Source: Brugia malayi
Taxonomy: Eukaryota > Nematoda > Chromadorea > Rhabditida > Onchocercidae
DNA: 64,000 bases
NCBI RefSeq assembly: GCF_000002995.4
Contig: NW_025062479.1
Location: 22,750,721 to 22,814,720 of the forward strand
Reading direction: 5' to 3'
Positions within the stretch are counted from its first letter, which is position 1, and each line of letters opens with the position of its first letter. Positions 1-11,111 of the stretch are shown one piece after another. Made by a program: the position numbers and the translations under genes. The notes beneath the pieces are model-generated. The model was not told the DNA's origin. It worked only from the letters and a program-made list of their open reading frames with translations, and did no database searches.

Positions 1-163
1 TATTTCTTTTTATTTTTAACTTTCTATTATTATCATCATTATCATCATAATCGATAAATTAGTGATTAAATTGTGATTAAATTAGTGATTCTATTAGTGA
101 TAATTATTTCTAATATTTTGCTTTTTTTCTTTAACATATTTTAAAAAATTAATGAAATTTTAG

Positions 164-1671
164 GTTATATTATGTTGATGAAAATGATGAAATTGATGTC
201 ACATCATCTAATATTATGCGAGGACGAATACAAGTAATTAAATTTTTGAATTGAATAACATAATACTTAATAATGTTACGTATTTCATTTCTAATTTATG
301 TAGATGTTAATTGAATTAGTAATTAAGTATAAATAAGTATTAAATGTTACATTAGAATTAGTAACTTAGCATAAATGAATGTTGAATATTACGTTACACG
401 TAATTAACATAATTAAATGGATTATAGATATAAATAAACGTTAAATAATACGTTGCACGTAAATAACATAATTAAGTGAATTATTAATTAGGTATAAATC
501 ACGTAATTAGCACAACTAAATGAATTAGTAGTTAGATACAAATAAACGTCAAATATTGCGTTACAACGCTAAATATTGTTAATTAGCATAATTAAATCAA
601 ATAGTAATTAGTTCCAAATAAGCGTTAAATATTGCGTTACACGTAATTAACATAATGAAATGAATTTGTAATTAAGTATAAATAAGCGTCAAATATTACG
701 TTGCACGTAATTAACATAGTCAGAATGAATTAGTAATTAGGTATAAATAAACGTTAAATATTACGTTACACGTAATTAACATAATTAAAATGAATTAGTA
801 ATTAGGTATAAATAAACGTCAAATATTACGTTACACGTAAGTAACATAATTTTTGTACAAAAAATTTCAAATAATCATTGCTCAAAATTTGTTTCAGCGG
901 CAGAGAGATGAAATATGTGCAATAGGAATCTCGAAGGAATTCATTCTCGTTGTAAGTGTTTGAATCAAAATTTTGTTTTTAACTAATACTTTTCAAAATA
1001 TTTTCAAAAACTAATTAAATTGACTTTATGGATTATTTTCAATCATTCAATTCATTTCAGTAATTTTATTAAATTTTTTCTTCTTTGCTACTACATTTAG
1101 CATATTTATTTTAACATTAATTTTCCTTTTTTTTTTTTTTTTATAAATGTGAAATTTTTGATATAATTAATAAAAATTACAATAATATAATATTATTGAC
1201 GTAAATTACGTGAACTAAAAGTATTGCATATTAAAAATTAGCACTTGAAAACGTTATTGCAGTGTCGAAATTCTGGCGCAGCAAATTATTATTCACTACC
1301 AGAAATAAAATTACAATCAGTTCTTAATTTGGGTTGTCGGGTTGAAAAATTAGAATTGAATTGTAATGGAACACGAATTGCTGCACTTACTGCTAAAGGA
1401 TTAAAATTATTCGAATTGCGTGATAATATTGTAGTATCATTGTATCTTGAACGAACCGATGCATGGAATATTAAGTGGGATTCGGTAAATATTTCAAAAA
1501 AAAAAAAAAATTTTTTTTTTTAAAATTTCAATTTTCAAAAAAAAAAAAGAAAATTTATCAAAAAGGAAAGAAATTTTAAATTATGAATGAGAAAGGAAAG
1601 AAAGAAATTTTTTTTTTTCTTTTTATATATTATATTTTAACCGTAAAATTTTTTCTTTCTTTTTTTTTCTT

Positions 1672-1702
<31 letters not shown>

Positions 1703-4700
1703 AATAATAAATGAAAAAGAAATCTTTGTAAAAATGTCATTTTAGAAATAGAATTTGTTTAATTTAAATTGTTTAAGTAAGACTAAAATTTGCTCAAATA
1801 TGTTAAAAGAATAAGAACAAAAAAAAAAAAAAAAAAAAATAAAGAAAAAAGGATAAATGGATAAACATAATTATAAATCAAAATTTATATTAAAATATAA
1901 AACGAATTTGTATATATAAAATAATTGTATGATTTTTGTTTTTTGTTAAATTTATTTTAATTAAGTATAAAATTTAAATATTTAAATTTATTGATTCATT
2001 CAATTTGTAATAATTATATTTTATAGGAAAAAGATGATACAATAGCAGTAATGGAGAAAGCACGATTGTATGTTATTAGAAATAAAGAAATTGAAGAACC
2101 AATTATTAATAATGGTTATATTTGCTCATTTAAAAATCTCATCGTGCGTACCGTACTTCTCGATGAATTAATGAAAAATCCTGACACACCGCATAAATCA
2201 TTCATCATTGATGTTGAAATTAAGGTAATTTAGTAAATTAGTATTATTATTTATAAAAATAATGCAATCATTGATGTTGAAATTAAGGTAATTTAGTAAA
2301 TAATACTATTATTTATGAAAATAATGTAATTCATTGGTGTTAAAATGAAAATAATTTAGTAATTAGTATTTTTATTTATAAAAATAATGCAATTCATTAA
2401 TGTTAAAATTAAAGCAATTTAGTAAATAATACTATTATTTATAAAAATAATGTTATTCATTGATATCGAAATTAAAGTAAGTTAGTAATTAATATTTTTA
2501 TTTATAAAAATAATTGAAATCATCGATGTTGATTTTTTCATTTATAAAAATAATGCAAATCATTTATGTTAAAATTGAAATAACTTAGTAATTAATAATT
2601 TAAATTTACAAAAATAATGCAAATCGTTGATATTCAAATTAAACTAATTTAGTAATTCATTTTTTATTCATTTTGTTATGAAATAAATTGTGCAAATAAA
2701 TGCAAATTACTGAATGCAATAATATAATTTTTCATCAAAAAATACATTTATCAAATTGCTATTAGAAAATTAAATTTTTTTTCTTAAAAAAAAGAAAAAT
2801 AAACTTTTTTCCTAAAATTTTGTTTTTTTTGCAGTTACTTCGAAATGCGAAAAATCTCTTAGAGAAGATGAAAATTGATGAAGCAACAGCATTTATCGAA
2901 AAGAACAATCATCCAAAACTATGGGCATTACTAGCTGAGGTAGCATTAAAACGGTTAGATACGGTTATTGCGGAACATGCATTCATAATGCTGAAGGATT
3001 ATGCCGGAATACAACTTATCAAACGGATTGGTAATTTACAGGTATCAATAATTATACAATTTTACTCTTTCAACTTTTAATTCTATTTTAATCTTTTTTT
3101 TTTTTTTTTTTTTTTCAATATTATTATCAGTCATTTAAATTACTCTGAGTAAAGGAAAAAAAAAAATTTAACTTTTCACACTTATAAAATTATTCTTAGA
3201 ATGATGAATTCAAGAAAGCTGAAGTAGCAACATTTTATGGACGTATTGATGAAGCGGAAAAAATTTACATGGAAAATGATCGACGTGATTTAGCACTTGA
3301 ACTACGAGAAAAAATGAATGATTGGTTTCGAATTGTGGAAATTTTACAGCAAAGTAAACAACCAGGTGATGATGAATTACTGATGAAAGCATGGAATCAT
3401 GTTGGTGATTACTATGCTGAACGACAGAAATGGTAAGTTTACCTGGGATGGATGCAAAAACGAATTTAAAAATTTTTTTTTTTTTTTTTTCTTTGAAGTC
3501 AACAAATATTTGATTATTTTTTAAGTCAGCAATGTTTACTTAATGATAAGTTGTAAATATTCATTGATGTATTTACAGCTTATCACTGTTATATTTATGC
3601 ATTTAATACAATTAAATGAACGAATATAGTTGAAGGAAATAATGACCTTTGACATAACCATAAAAAACGCAATTAATTAAAAATTAAATTTAAAAAAAAA
3701 AAAAAAAATTCCAGGAAACAAGCTGAAAGTTACTATGAAAAAGGAGAAAATCATAAGCAACTGATACGATGCTATTTGATGGATGATAATTATGATAAAT
3801 TGGAATTATTAGCAAAACGTTTACCTGATGGTGATAAACTTATCGCTGTAAATCTTCGTTTTAATTTATTACTTGTAAAACTATTAATGTGTTATAATTA
3901 ATTAAATATTAATTAGCAATTATTTGAAAAATTTTTTTAACTGATTAATGACAAAAAAAATTTGTTATAATTCTTTTTCTGCTGATAAAAGTTTGCTAAA
4001 ATATGAAAAAAAAAAGAGGAATAAGTTAAATTTGTATTAAATTATTAAATTTTTTGTTCAATTAAAACATTTACTATTAATTTATTTTATTGTAGGAAAT
4101 TGGTGAAATTTTCCTAAGCGCTGGCTTATGTGAACAAGCAGTAGAATGTTTCGTACGGGTAATGTTTACAAAATAATTTATTGTTTTTTTTTCTTTTTCT
4201 TGTATTCAATTAATTAATTTTTATTTTTTAATTGATTAAAATTATGTTTTAAACGATATATTTGTGATCAATGATCAACTAATAGCATTAAATAAATAAA
4301 TTTTTTAAAAAGAGAAAATTAGCGCTTTTTTTTTGATACGAAATATGTCACAAAGCAAGTTGACAAAAATTATTTTATTTAATATATATTATTTACAAAA
4401 AAAAAAACAATTATATATTGAATTTTAATCAATTATTTATTTTAGTATAATATATAAAATATTTATGCTTGTAAAAATGATATCAATTAAAAAAAAAAAA
4501 AAAAAAAAGGATAGCTTAATTTAATGATAAGTTAATTGATATCACAATGTCTCAGTGATCGACTAAACTGGAAGAAGACGAAATATTTACGTAATCATTA
4601 AGAGAATGACAATTTTCTTTCAGATGAAAGATGTCAAAGCAAGGTGACACAAATTATCTTGAATTCTTATATATCATTTAAAAACAACAATTATATGATG

Positions 4701-7700
4701 AAAAGCAAATTTTAATCAATCATTTATTTATCAATTTTGACAGAAATTATCATAACTATTAAATATTATTCAGAAATTCTATATTAAATTTTAATCAATC
4801 ATTTATTTATTAATTTTGGTAGATATTATCTTAATTATTATTATATTATTTACAGGAAAAAAAAAACAATTATCTATTAAGTATTGAATTTTAATCAATC
4901 ATTTATTTATCAATTTTGACACAAATTATCATAATTATTAAATATTACTCAAAAACAACAATTCCATATTAACTATTAAATTTTAATCAATCATTTATTT
5001 ATTAATTTTGACATAAATTATTTTAATTATTATATATCATTTCAAAAAACAGACAATTATATGATGAAAAGTAAATTTTAATCAATCATTTATTTATTAA
5101 TTTTGACAGAAATTATCATAATTATTAAATATTACTCAAAAACAACAATTCCATATTAAATATTAAATTTTAATCAATCATTTATTTTATTAATTTTAGT
5201 GTGATATGCTAAATGAAGCATTAGATGCTTGCATACAATTAAATCAATGGGAACAAGCAGTTCAACTATCGAAGACATATAATCTTCGCGATGTTCATTT
5301 ATTACTTAACCGTTATGCTGAACAATTAACTGGTATATTTTATTTGTTTACTTGTTTATTTGTTTATCTTTTTCTAGAACAATGTCTCTTATACAATGTT
5401 TTGACTTATCATCGTAAATAGTGATAACAATAATGTTTTGATTTATTACAAATAATGATAACTGTCATTGATAAGGATAAGTTATTTGGAAATGAACGAT
5501 ATCATTTAGTGATAAGTGTCTCTGATAAAGATAAATTATTTAGAAATGAATGGTACTAATGAAATATATTTCATATAAAATATAGACGAATTTTTTTTTT
5601 TTTTTCCAGAATTAATTAGACTTAAAAGATAGGAATATATATGATAGAGAGTAAATTAATTTATATCTTAAATTTGTAGCATTTAAATTAGCAAAATTGA
5701 TTAACAATATAATTTTAAAAATATTATTTTTTTTTTTTTTTTTAGGAAGTAACGAGAAAACATTAGCAGCAGCACAACTTTACCGAAGAGCTGGCAAATA
5801 TTTGGAAGCTGCTCGTATTATTTTTGATGTATGTTATCATTTTACCTTGTATAATCTTTTTATTATTTCAGATCACTTAAATAATAATTCAAAAAAAAAA
5901 AAAAAAATTGTAGATAATATTTTGTATGAAATAATGAAAATAAACAAACAAATAAACAAATTATATCACATATTTTTTTAACCATTTACTTGTTGAAATA
6001 TATCAAATTTTTTTTTTCAAAATTCACAATTTAGTAATGAATTATTAGAATTAAAAACAATTTTTTTTTTTTTTTTTTTGTTGAAAAACGTAATTTTATT
6101 GTTTTGTTTTTTGTCAAAATTATTTAGATAAAATGTTTTGAATATATATTTCTTTCTTAAAAGAATGGAAATTTTTTTTTTTAAAAAGCGATTTTATAAT
6201 TTCAGATTGCAAATAATGAACGTTTAAAACAAGCTGAAGCATTACGTTTAAAAAAACTTTACGTAATGGGCGCTCTTCTTATTGAACAGTATCACGAACA
6301 AAATAAATCAGAAATTGCTAAGGAATCAGCAAATAAATCTGATGTTAGACTTTATATTTTCTTCTACGAGATAATCTGATAAAGCAAATATCATATAAAA
6401 AGCCTTCAGATAATTTTCTCTCTCTCTCTCTTTCCCTCCTTATCAGTCAAAAATGACGTGTAATCTCCCTCTCTCCTTATCAGTCAAAAATGACGTGTAA
6501 CCAACCTTCCTCTCTCCTTATCAGTCAAAAATGACGTGTAACCAACCTTCCTCTCTCCTTATCAGTCAAAAATGACGTGTAACCAACCTTCCTCTCTCCT
6601 TATCAGTCAAAAATGACGTGTAACCAACCATCCTCTCTCCTTATCAGTCAAAAATGACGTGTAACCAACCTTCCTCTCTCCTTATCAGTCAAAAATGACG
6701 TGTAACCAACCATCCTCTCTCCTTATCAGTCAAAAATGACGTGTAACCAACCTTCCTCTCTCCTTATCAGTCAAAAATGACGTGTAACCAACCTTCCTCT
6801 CTCCTTATCAGTCAAAAATGACGTGTAACCAACATCCTCTCCCTTATCAGTCAAAAATGACGTGTAACCAACCATCCTCTCTCCTTATCAGTCAAAAATG
6901 ACGTGTAACCAACCTTCCTCTCTCCTTATCAGTCAAAAATGACGTGTAACCAACCATCCTCTCTCCTTATCAGTCAAAAATGACGTGTAACCAACCATCC
7001 TCTCTCCTTATCAGTCAAAAATGACGTGTAACCAACCTTCCTCTCTCCTTATCAGTCAAAAATGACGTGTAATCATTTACTTTCGTCATTAGTCAAAGAA
7101 TAGTTTGCAATGTCAAAATTTGCATGAAACGTAGTCTTTGATCTTTTTAACATATTATTTATCTAATGTCATACTTCAATTTAATCATCAAAAAAAAAGA
7201 TTGTAAAATTTAGAAAATTGATTTCAAAAAAAAAATGCATTGAATATCTTTTAAAATTAATAAATTCCTGATAAGAATGAATTTCATTTCAGGCAGAAAT
7301 AGCTCTCAGAGGATTACTAGAAGTGGACAGTAAAATTTCGCTTGCTGATAGTACTATCATTGATAATGCATGGCGTGGTGCTGAGGCATATCATTTTTAC
7401 ATGCTTGCACATCGTCAACTCTATAATGGTCCTTTAAAATTTTTAAAATTTCATAAATTTACAAGGAAAAAAATTATTTATTTGTTTATTTATTTATTGC
7501 TGTTGTGTTAAAATAGTGTAAATTAATTATTTGCTAAATATATTATTGTAATAAAAGTGAATAATAAATAATACATAACAATCAAAAGAATATCATTAAC
7601 ATTTAAGTTTAATAGAATAAATTGTTTGTTAGAAAAATGTTTCATTTATTTTACAAACTCTCTCGAATTCATACTGTTTACATCGATTGACATACAATGT

Positions 7701-8723
7701 TTGATTTAAAATTTCAATTTAAGTTAATAATTTAAATTATTTAAAGTTCAATTTTCATTATTAAATTTGACATTTATTTTTGATTACTTTAGATGCGTTG
7801 TTATTTTTTTTTTCTATTTTGAAAATTTCATAAATTTGACTCAAATTAAATTTTATAAAAAATTTGGTTTAAATTTGAATTACGAGAAACTTACAGGTGA
7901 TATAAATAATGCAATGATGACAGCATTACATTTGACAGATTATGAAGATCTTATCGATCCAGCTGAAATTTATTCACTTCTTGGTTGGTGTTATATTTCA
8001 AATTTATTTTTATTCGAATATAAGAATAGTAAAAATTAATTTATTACTTTTTTAAAAAAAAAAAAAATAGGAATAATTCAAATTTTAGATGAATGAAATG
8101 CATTACAATATAATGTATCATTGAATTTATTAACTTAATTTTTAATTCAATCAATGTATGTTTGTTTATTTGTTTGTTTATTTTGTTTTTCATTTTTTTT
8201 TTTTAAACAAATTTTCTAATTAAATTATTTTTATAGCATTATCAAGTTGTGCTACACGACAGTTTGCTGTTTGCAGTCGTGCATTTATTAAATTAGAAAA
8301 TTTGGAAACATTTTCTGCAGATGAAAAGGAAAGTTATAAAAAACTTGCAATGAAAATTTTTACTAAGTAAGTTTATTTTGTTTTCTTTTTTTTTTTTTTT
8401 TAAATCACAAAAATGAATTAATGGAAAAAGTAATTAGTGTAATTAATTAATTAATTAATTAATTAACTAAACGATAATTATTTCTTAGATATTCACCAAA
8501 AGATACACAAATGAATAAAGTGGAATGTACGAGTTGTTATGCACAAATTCAAGATTATTGTCACATATGTCCATCTTGTGACATCAAATTTCCCACATGC
8601 ATTGTCACTGGTCGATCAATGCTTGTGCAGCAATTTTGGCTCTGTCCAACTTGTAAACATCATGCATATGAGGAGGAAATGAATTGTTTACAATTTTGTC
8701 CATTATGTCATGCAAAATTATAA
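164..8723 (+). CDS. wdr35 (ifta-1): IFT121/WDR35-like intraflagellar transport protein, 3' part (5' end outside window)
   Basis: WDR35/IFT121 is a subunit of the IFT-A complex, which drives retrograde transport in cilia; nematode cilia are on sensory neurons. Fifteen exons join in phase: 164-233, 898-951, 1263-1484, 2027-2224, 2835-3041, 3200-3432, 3715-3847, 4096-4158, 5200-5332, 5746-5828, 6206-6343, 7293-7428, 7897-7983, 8237-8366, 8489-8723, giving 706 codons and a TAA stop. The family's order is clear: the end of the WD40 part, then the tetratricopeptide-like helical part with stretches such as [41 protein letters not shown] and [11 protein letters not shown], then a C-terminal zinc-ribbon-like module with CxxC pairs ending CPLCHAKL. 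The vertebrate protein is near 1,180 residues, so about 470 N-terminal residues should lie upstream. Donors after 7428 (GTCCTT) and 6343 (GTTAGA) are weak, but phase and family alignment support them. Confidence 0.93.
300..860. repeat. about 65-base degenerate minisatellite in an IFT121 intron
   Basis: The intron between exons 164-233 and 898-951 is mostly a degenerate tandem array. Units contain TAGTAATTAGGTATAAATAA, then ACGTTAAATATTACGTTACA, then ACGTAATTAACATAATTAAA. Well-kept neighbours start at 731 and 796, a 65-base period. About eight units of varying quality are seen; they carry several ACGT cores. Confidence 0.75.
2204..2680. repeat. about 61-63-base tandem repeat that copies an exon end and its 5' splice site
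   Basis: The array begins inside the IFT121 exon 2027-2224. The exon's last 21 bases plus the donor and the following bases (2204-2238) recur at 2267-2301, a period of 63, and then as degraded units to about 2680. The unit has ATTGATGTTGAAATTAAG followed by GTAATTTAGTAA and a TTTATAAAAATAATGCAA tail. It therefore carries copies of a 5' splice site. Confidence 0.85.
4700..5199. repeat. about 92-base tandem repeat leading into a 3' splice site
   Basis: Six units marked by TTAATCAATCATTTATTTA begin near 4711, 4791, 4891, 4983, 5078 and 5170. Internal units continue as ATTAATTTTGACA(G/T)AAATTATCATAATTATTA. The last unit runs straight into the acceptor of exon 5200-5332 (TTAATTTTAG). A related sequence near 4425-4446 also ends TTATTTTAG. 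Confidence 0.8.
6417..7075. repeat. 41-base minisatellite, about 16 copies, in an IFT121 intron
   Basis: The core TATCAGTCAAAAATGACGTG recurs about 16 times from 6441 to 7050, followed by TAACCAACC(T/A)TCCTCTCTCCT. The first period is 37 bases, most are 41, and one unit near 6830 is two bases short. Copies are almost identical, so the array is young or homogenised. A CT-rich run (6416-6437) adjoins it. Each unit holds GTCA-AAAA-TGAC, a short inverted repeat, and a TGACGTG core like a CREB/ATF half site. It stands out for its higher GC content. Confidence 0.93.
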
Positions 8724-8832
8724 TTGTAATTAATGCATAAATATTTTTAAAATTAATTAAAATTATAGATATTGTTGAAATTAATTTCGTTCAATCATTT
8801 CCAATACATTTTAAAAGTTATTATAGCTATTA

Positions 8833-8838
8833 AATAAA
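8833..8838 (+). terminator. possible polyadenylation signal of the IFT121 gene
   Basis: AATAAA lies about 110 bases after the TAA stop. In DNA this AT-rich the hexamer is common by chance, so only its position supports it. Confidence 0.45.
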
Positions 8839-11111
8839 TTACAAATTGAATATTGAAATATTATTATTAGCAAATATTTTGTTTAAAAAAATTAGGAAAT
8901 CAATTTGATTTCTGTCCCCCCTCCCCGCCCCCCACAAATGATCAATTTTTTTAGAATTAAAAAAAAAAAATTTTTTTTTTTTTTATAATTATCAAATAAA
9001 TTTGAAAAAAAAGAAAAAAGGACAGCAAAAAAATATTGCATATTAAATGAAAGAATTTCATTTTTTTTTATTTATTTGATGTATTTAAAAGAGAGATGTT
9101 AAAAAAGAAAAATAAATTTCTTAAAATTGATTAAATTTATTAGAAAGATTTAAAAGAAATAAATTTCTTTAAATCATATCAAAATTAACTTTTTTTGAAA
9201 AAAAAAAGCAATAAATTTGTTAGAATTAATTAAATTTTGTTTAAATATTTTATTTGAATTATGACAGTTAATGGAAAAATGTATAAAAAAACTCTTTGTT
9301 TGTATAAATATTTATGTTTTTTACCATTATTATTTGCTCAACAGATTGGATAAAAATGAATGAAATTTTTTGATAGCATATAAACTTATCAAAAAAAAAA
9401 TTTTGAAAAAAAAATTCAAAAATTAAAACTCATTATAGCATATATAAAATATGACATATTTGCTGTAATTGTAATTAAATTCTTCCAATTGTTAAGTTTG
9501 AATAAATTTTGGCTTAAAATTTTTATTAATCGTTATGACATATAAAATGTAACTTTTGCCAATTAAATTTCTCAAACTATTAAGTATAAATTTTGATTTG
9601 AAATTGTTGACGAAATGTATGTTCCATCAACAATTTAAATTAATGAAATTTAATTGTTATCAAAATTTTCATTTCATATTGTTACTATTTCGCATATGAA
9701 TGAAATAAATGATAATTATATTTTATTGCAGAATGAATAAAACAGCGTTGAGTTGATTAAATGAAAAATGGAATTATCAGTGAATGATTAAATTGATATG
9801 AATAAAAATAAATAAAATAAACCTAAATTAATTAATAATTTTGGTGAAAATCTTGGAAACTAATATAAATAGAAAAAAAAAATGAGAAATAATAGAAAAT
9901 AAAAAGTATTCGAGAAAAAAAAAAGATCGAAGTTTTATTTTTTTTTTTAATGAAATTAACAGGAAAATTGTTAAAATTATATTTAGTCTTATAATAAATA
10001 CTAAAATTATATTTAGTTTTATAATAAATACTTTGATTAAAAAAATTTTTCAAAACAAAAAAAAAAAGTAAAAATTTAATTACATCTATTACAATATTAT
10101 ATTTTAAGCAAAATGTAGTAGGCTTAGTCTGTTTTACTAATTATATTATCTTATCAGTTGTTGAAAAATCAAGAAATAAAACTTTTTTTTTAAACTTAAA
10201 CTATCTGTGTTTAAATAATCTAAATAAAGTGAAGTTATTGTTATCGTTCACTTTTATTATTTATCAACCATTATTATAATTATAATTATTACTATTATTA
10301 TATAATTATTATTATCGTTATTATTATAATTATTATAATAATAATTATTATTATTATTATCACTACTATTGATATAATATTATTATAATTTTTATTATTA
10401 TTGCTATTATTAACTATTACTATTATCATTATATTTTCTTTATCATGATTGCTTAGCATATAACGTTTAATAATTAATTGCTCCAATAGATTAATTCAAG
10501 ATATTTTAATAATTTAATTTTGTCAAAAAGCATAAAAGAAGTAGGGATAGAGTTTGCTGTATTTGAAAAAATATTTTAAAATCATTGTAATAATTACAAA
10601 TAAGAGATAAAAATGAATGAATAATTTTATGGATTGGATTATTTTTGCATATAACATTTTGAAATGAATATTTTTATTAGTTACTGGTTGTTATAATGAT
10701 TAACTAATAAAGAAGATTTTACATTCCCCGAAGCAATGATATTTGAAAAACCCGCTCCTCGTTATTATTATTATTATTATTATCGTATATTAACCTATTT
10801 CTTTACCTAGAGGGGATTTTGTATAAAAATTTTACCGGTCTTTAAATATTACTTATTTTCTCTATAATGCAAAGTTAGTTACGCCAGCTTCTTTATTCAA
10901 AAAGGAATGAATGCTCAAATTGTTCCAGTTTAATCAAATTTATTACAATAAAATAGTTGCATTTATCATAATTTCGTATACATTAAAATTTTGAATTTAT
11001 TTTTTCTTTCATTTTATTTACGTTTTTTTCTCATTCATTTTCAAATTATGAATGAGAAATTTTTTTTTTTTGTTTTTGTTAATAATTGATTAATGATGGA
11101 ATATTTTTTTA
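8839..11111. other. gene-free AT-rich spacer
   Basis: No exon with matching splice signals was found on either strand. The stretch has A/T homopolymers, a C-rich patch near 8918-8935, a short direct repeat of ATATTTAGT(C/T)TTATAATAAATACT at 9977-10032, and an ATT/ATA microsatellite at about 10265-10440. Short open frames here are simple-sequence translations. Confidence 0.6.
10265..10440. repeat. ATT/TTA-rich microsatellite
   Basis: Imperfect runs of ATT and ATTATA triplets broken by C and G substitutions. The minus-strand frame reads as poly-isoleucine and has no other coding sign. Confidence 0.8.

Noticed and set aside
6417..7075. CRISPR-like regular repeat array
   Set aside because: Units are contiguous with no unique spacers and lie in an intron of a eukaryotic gene; this is a minisatellite.
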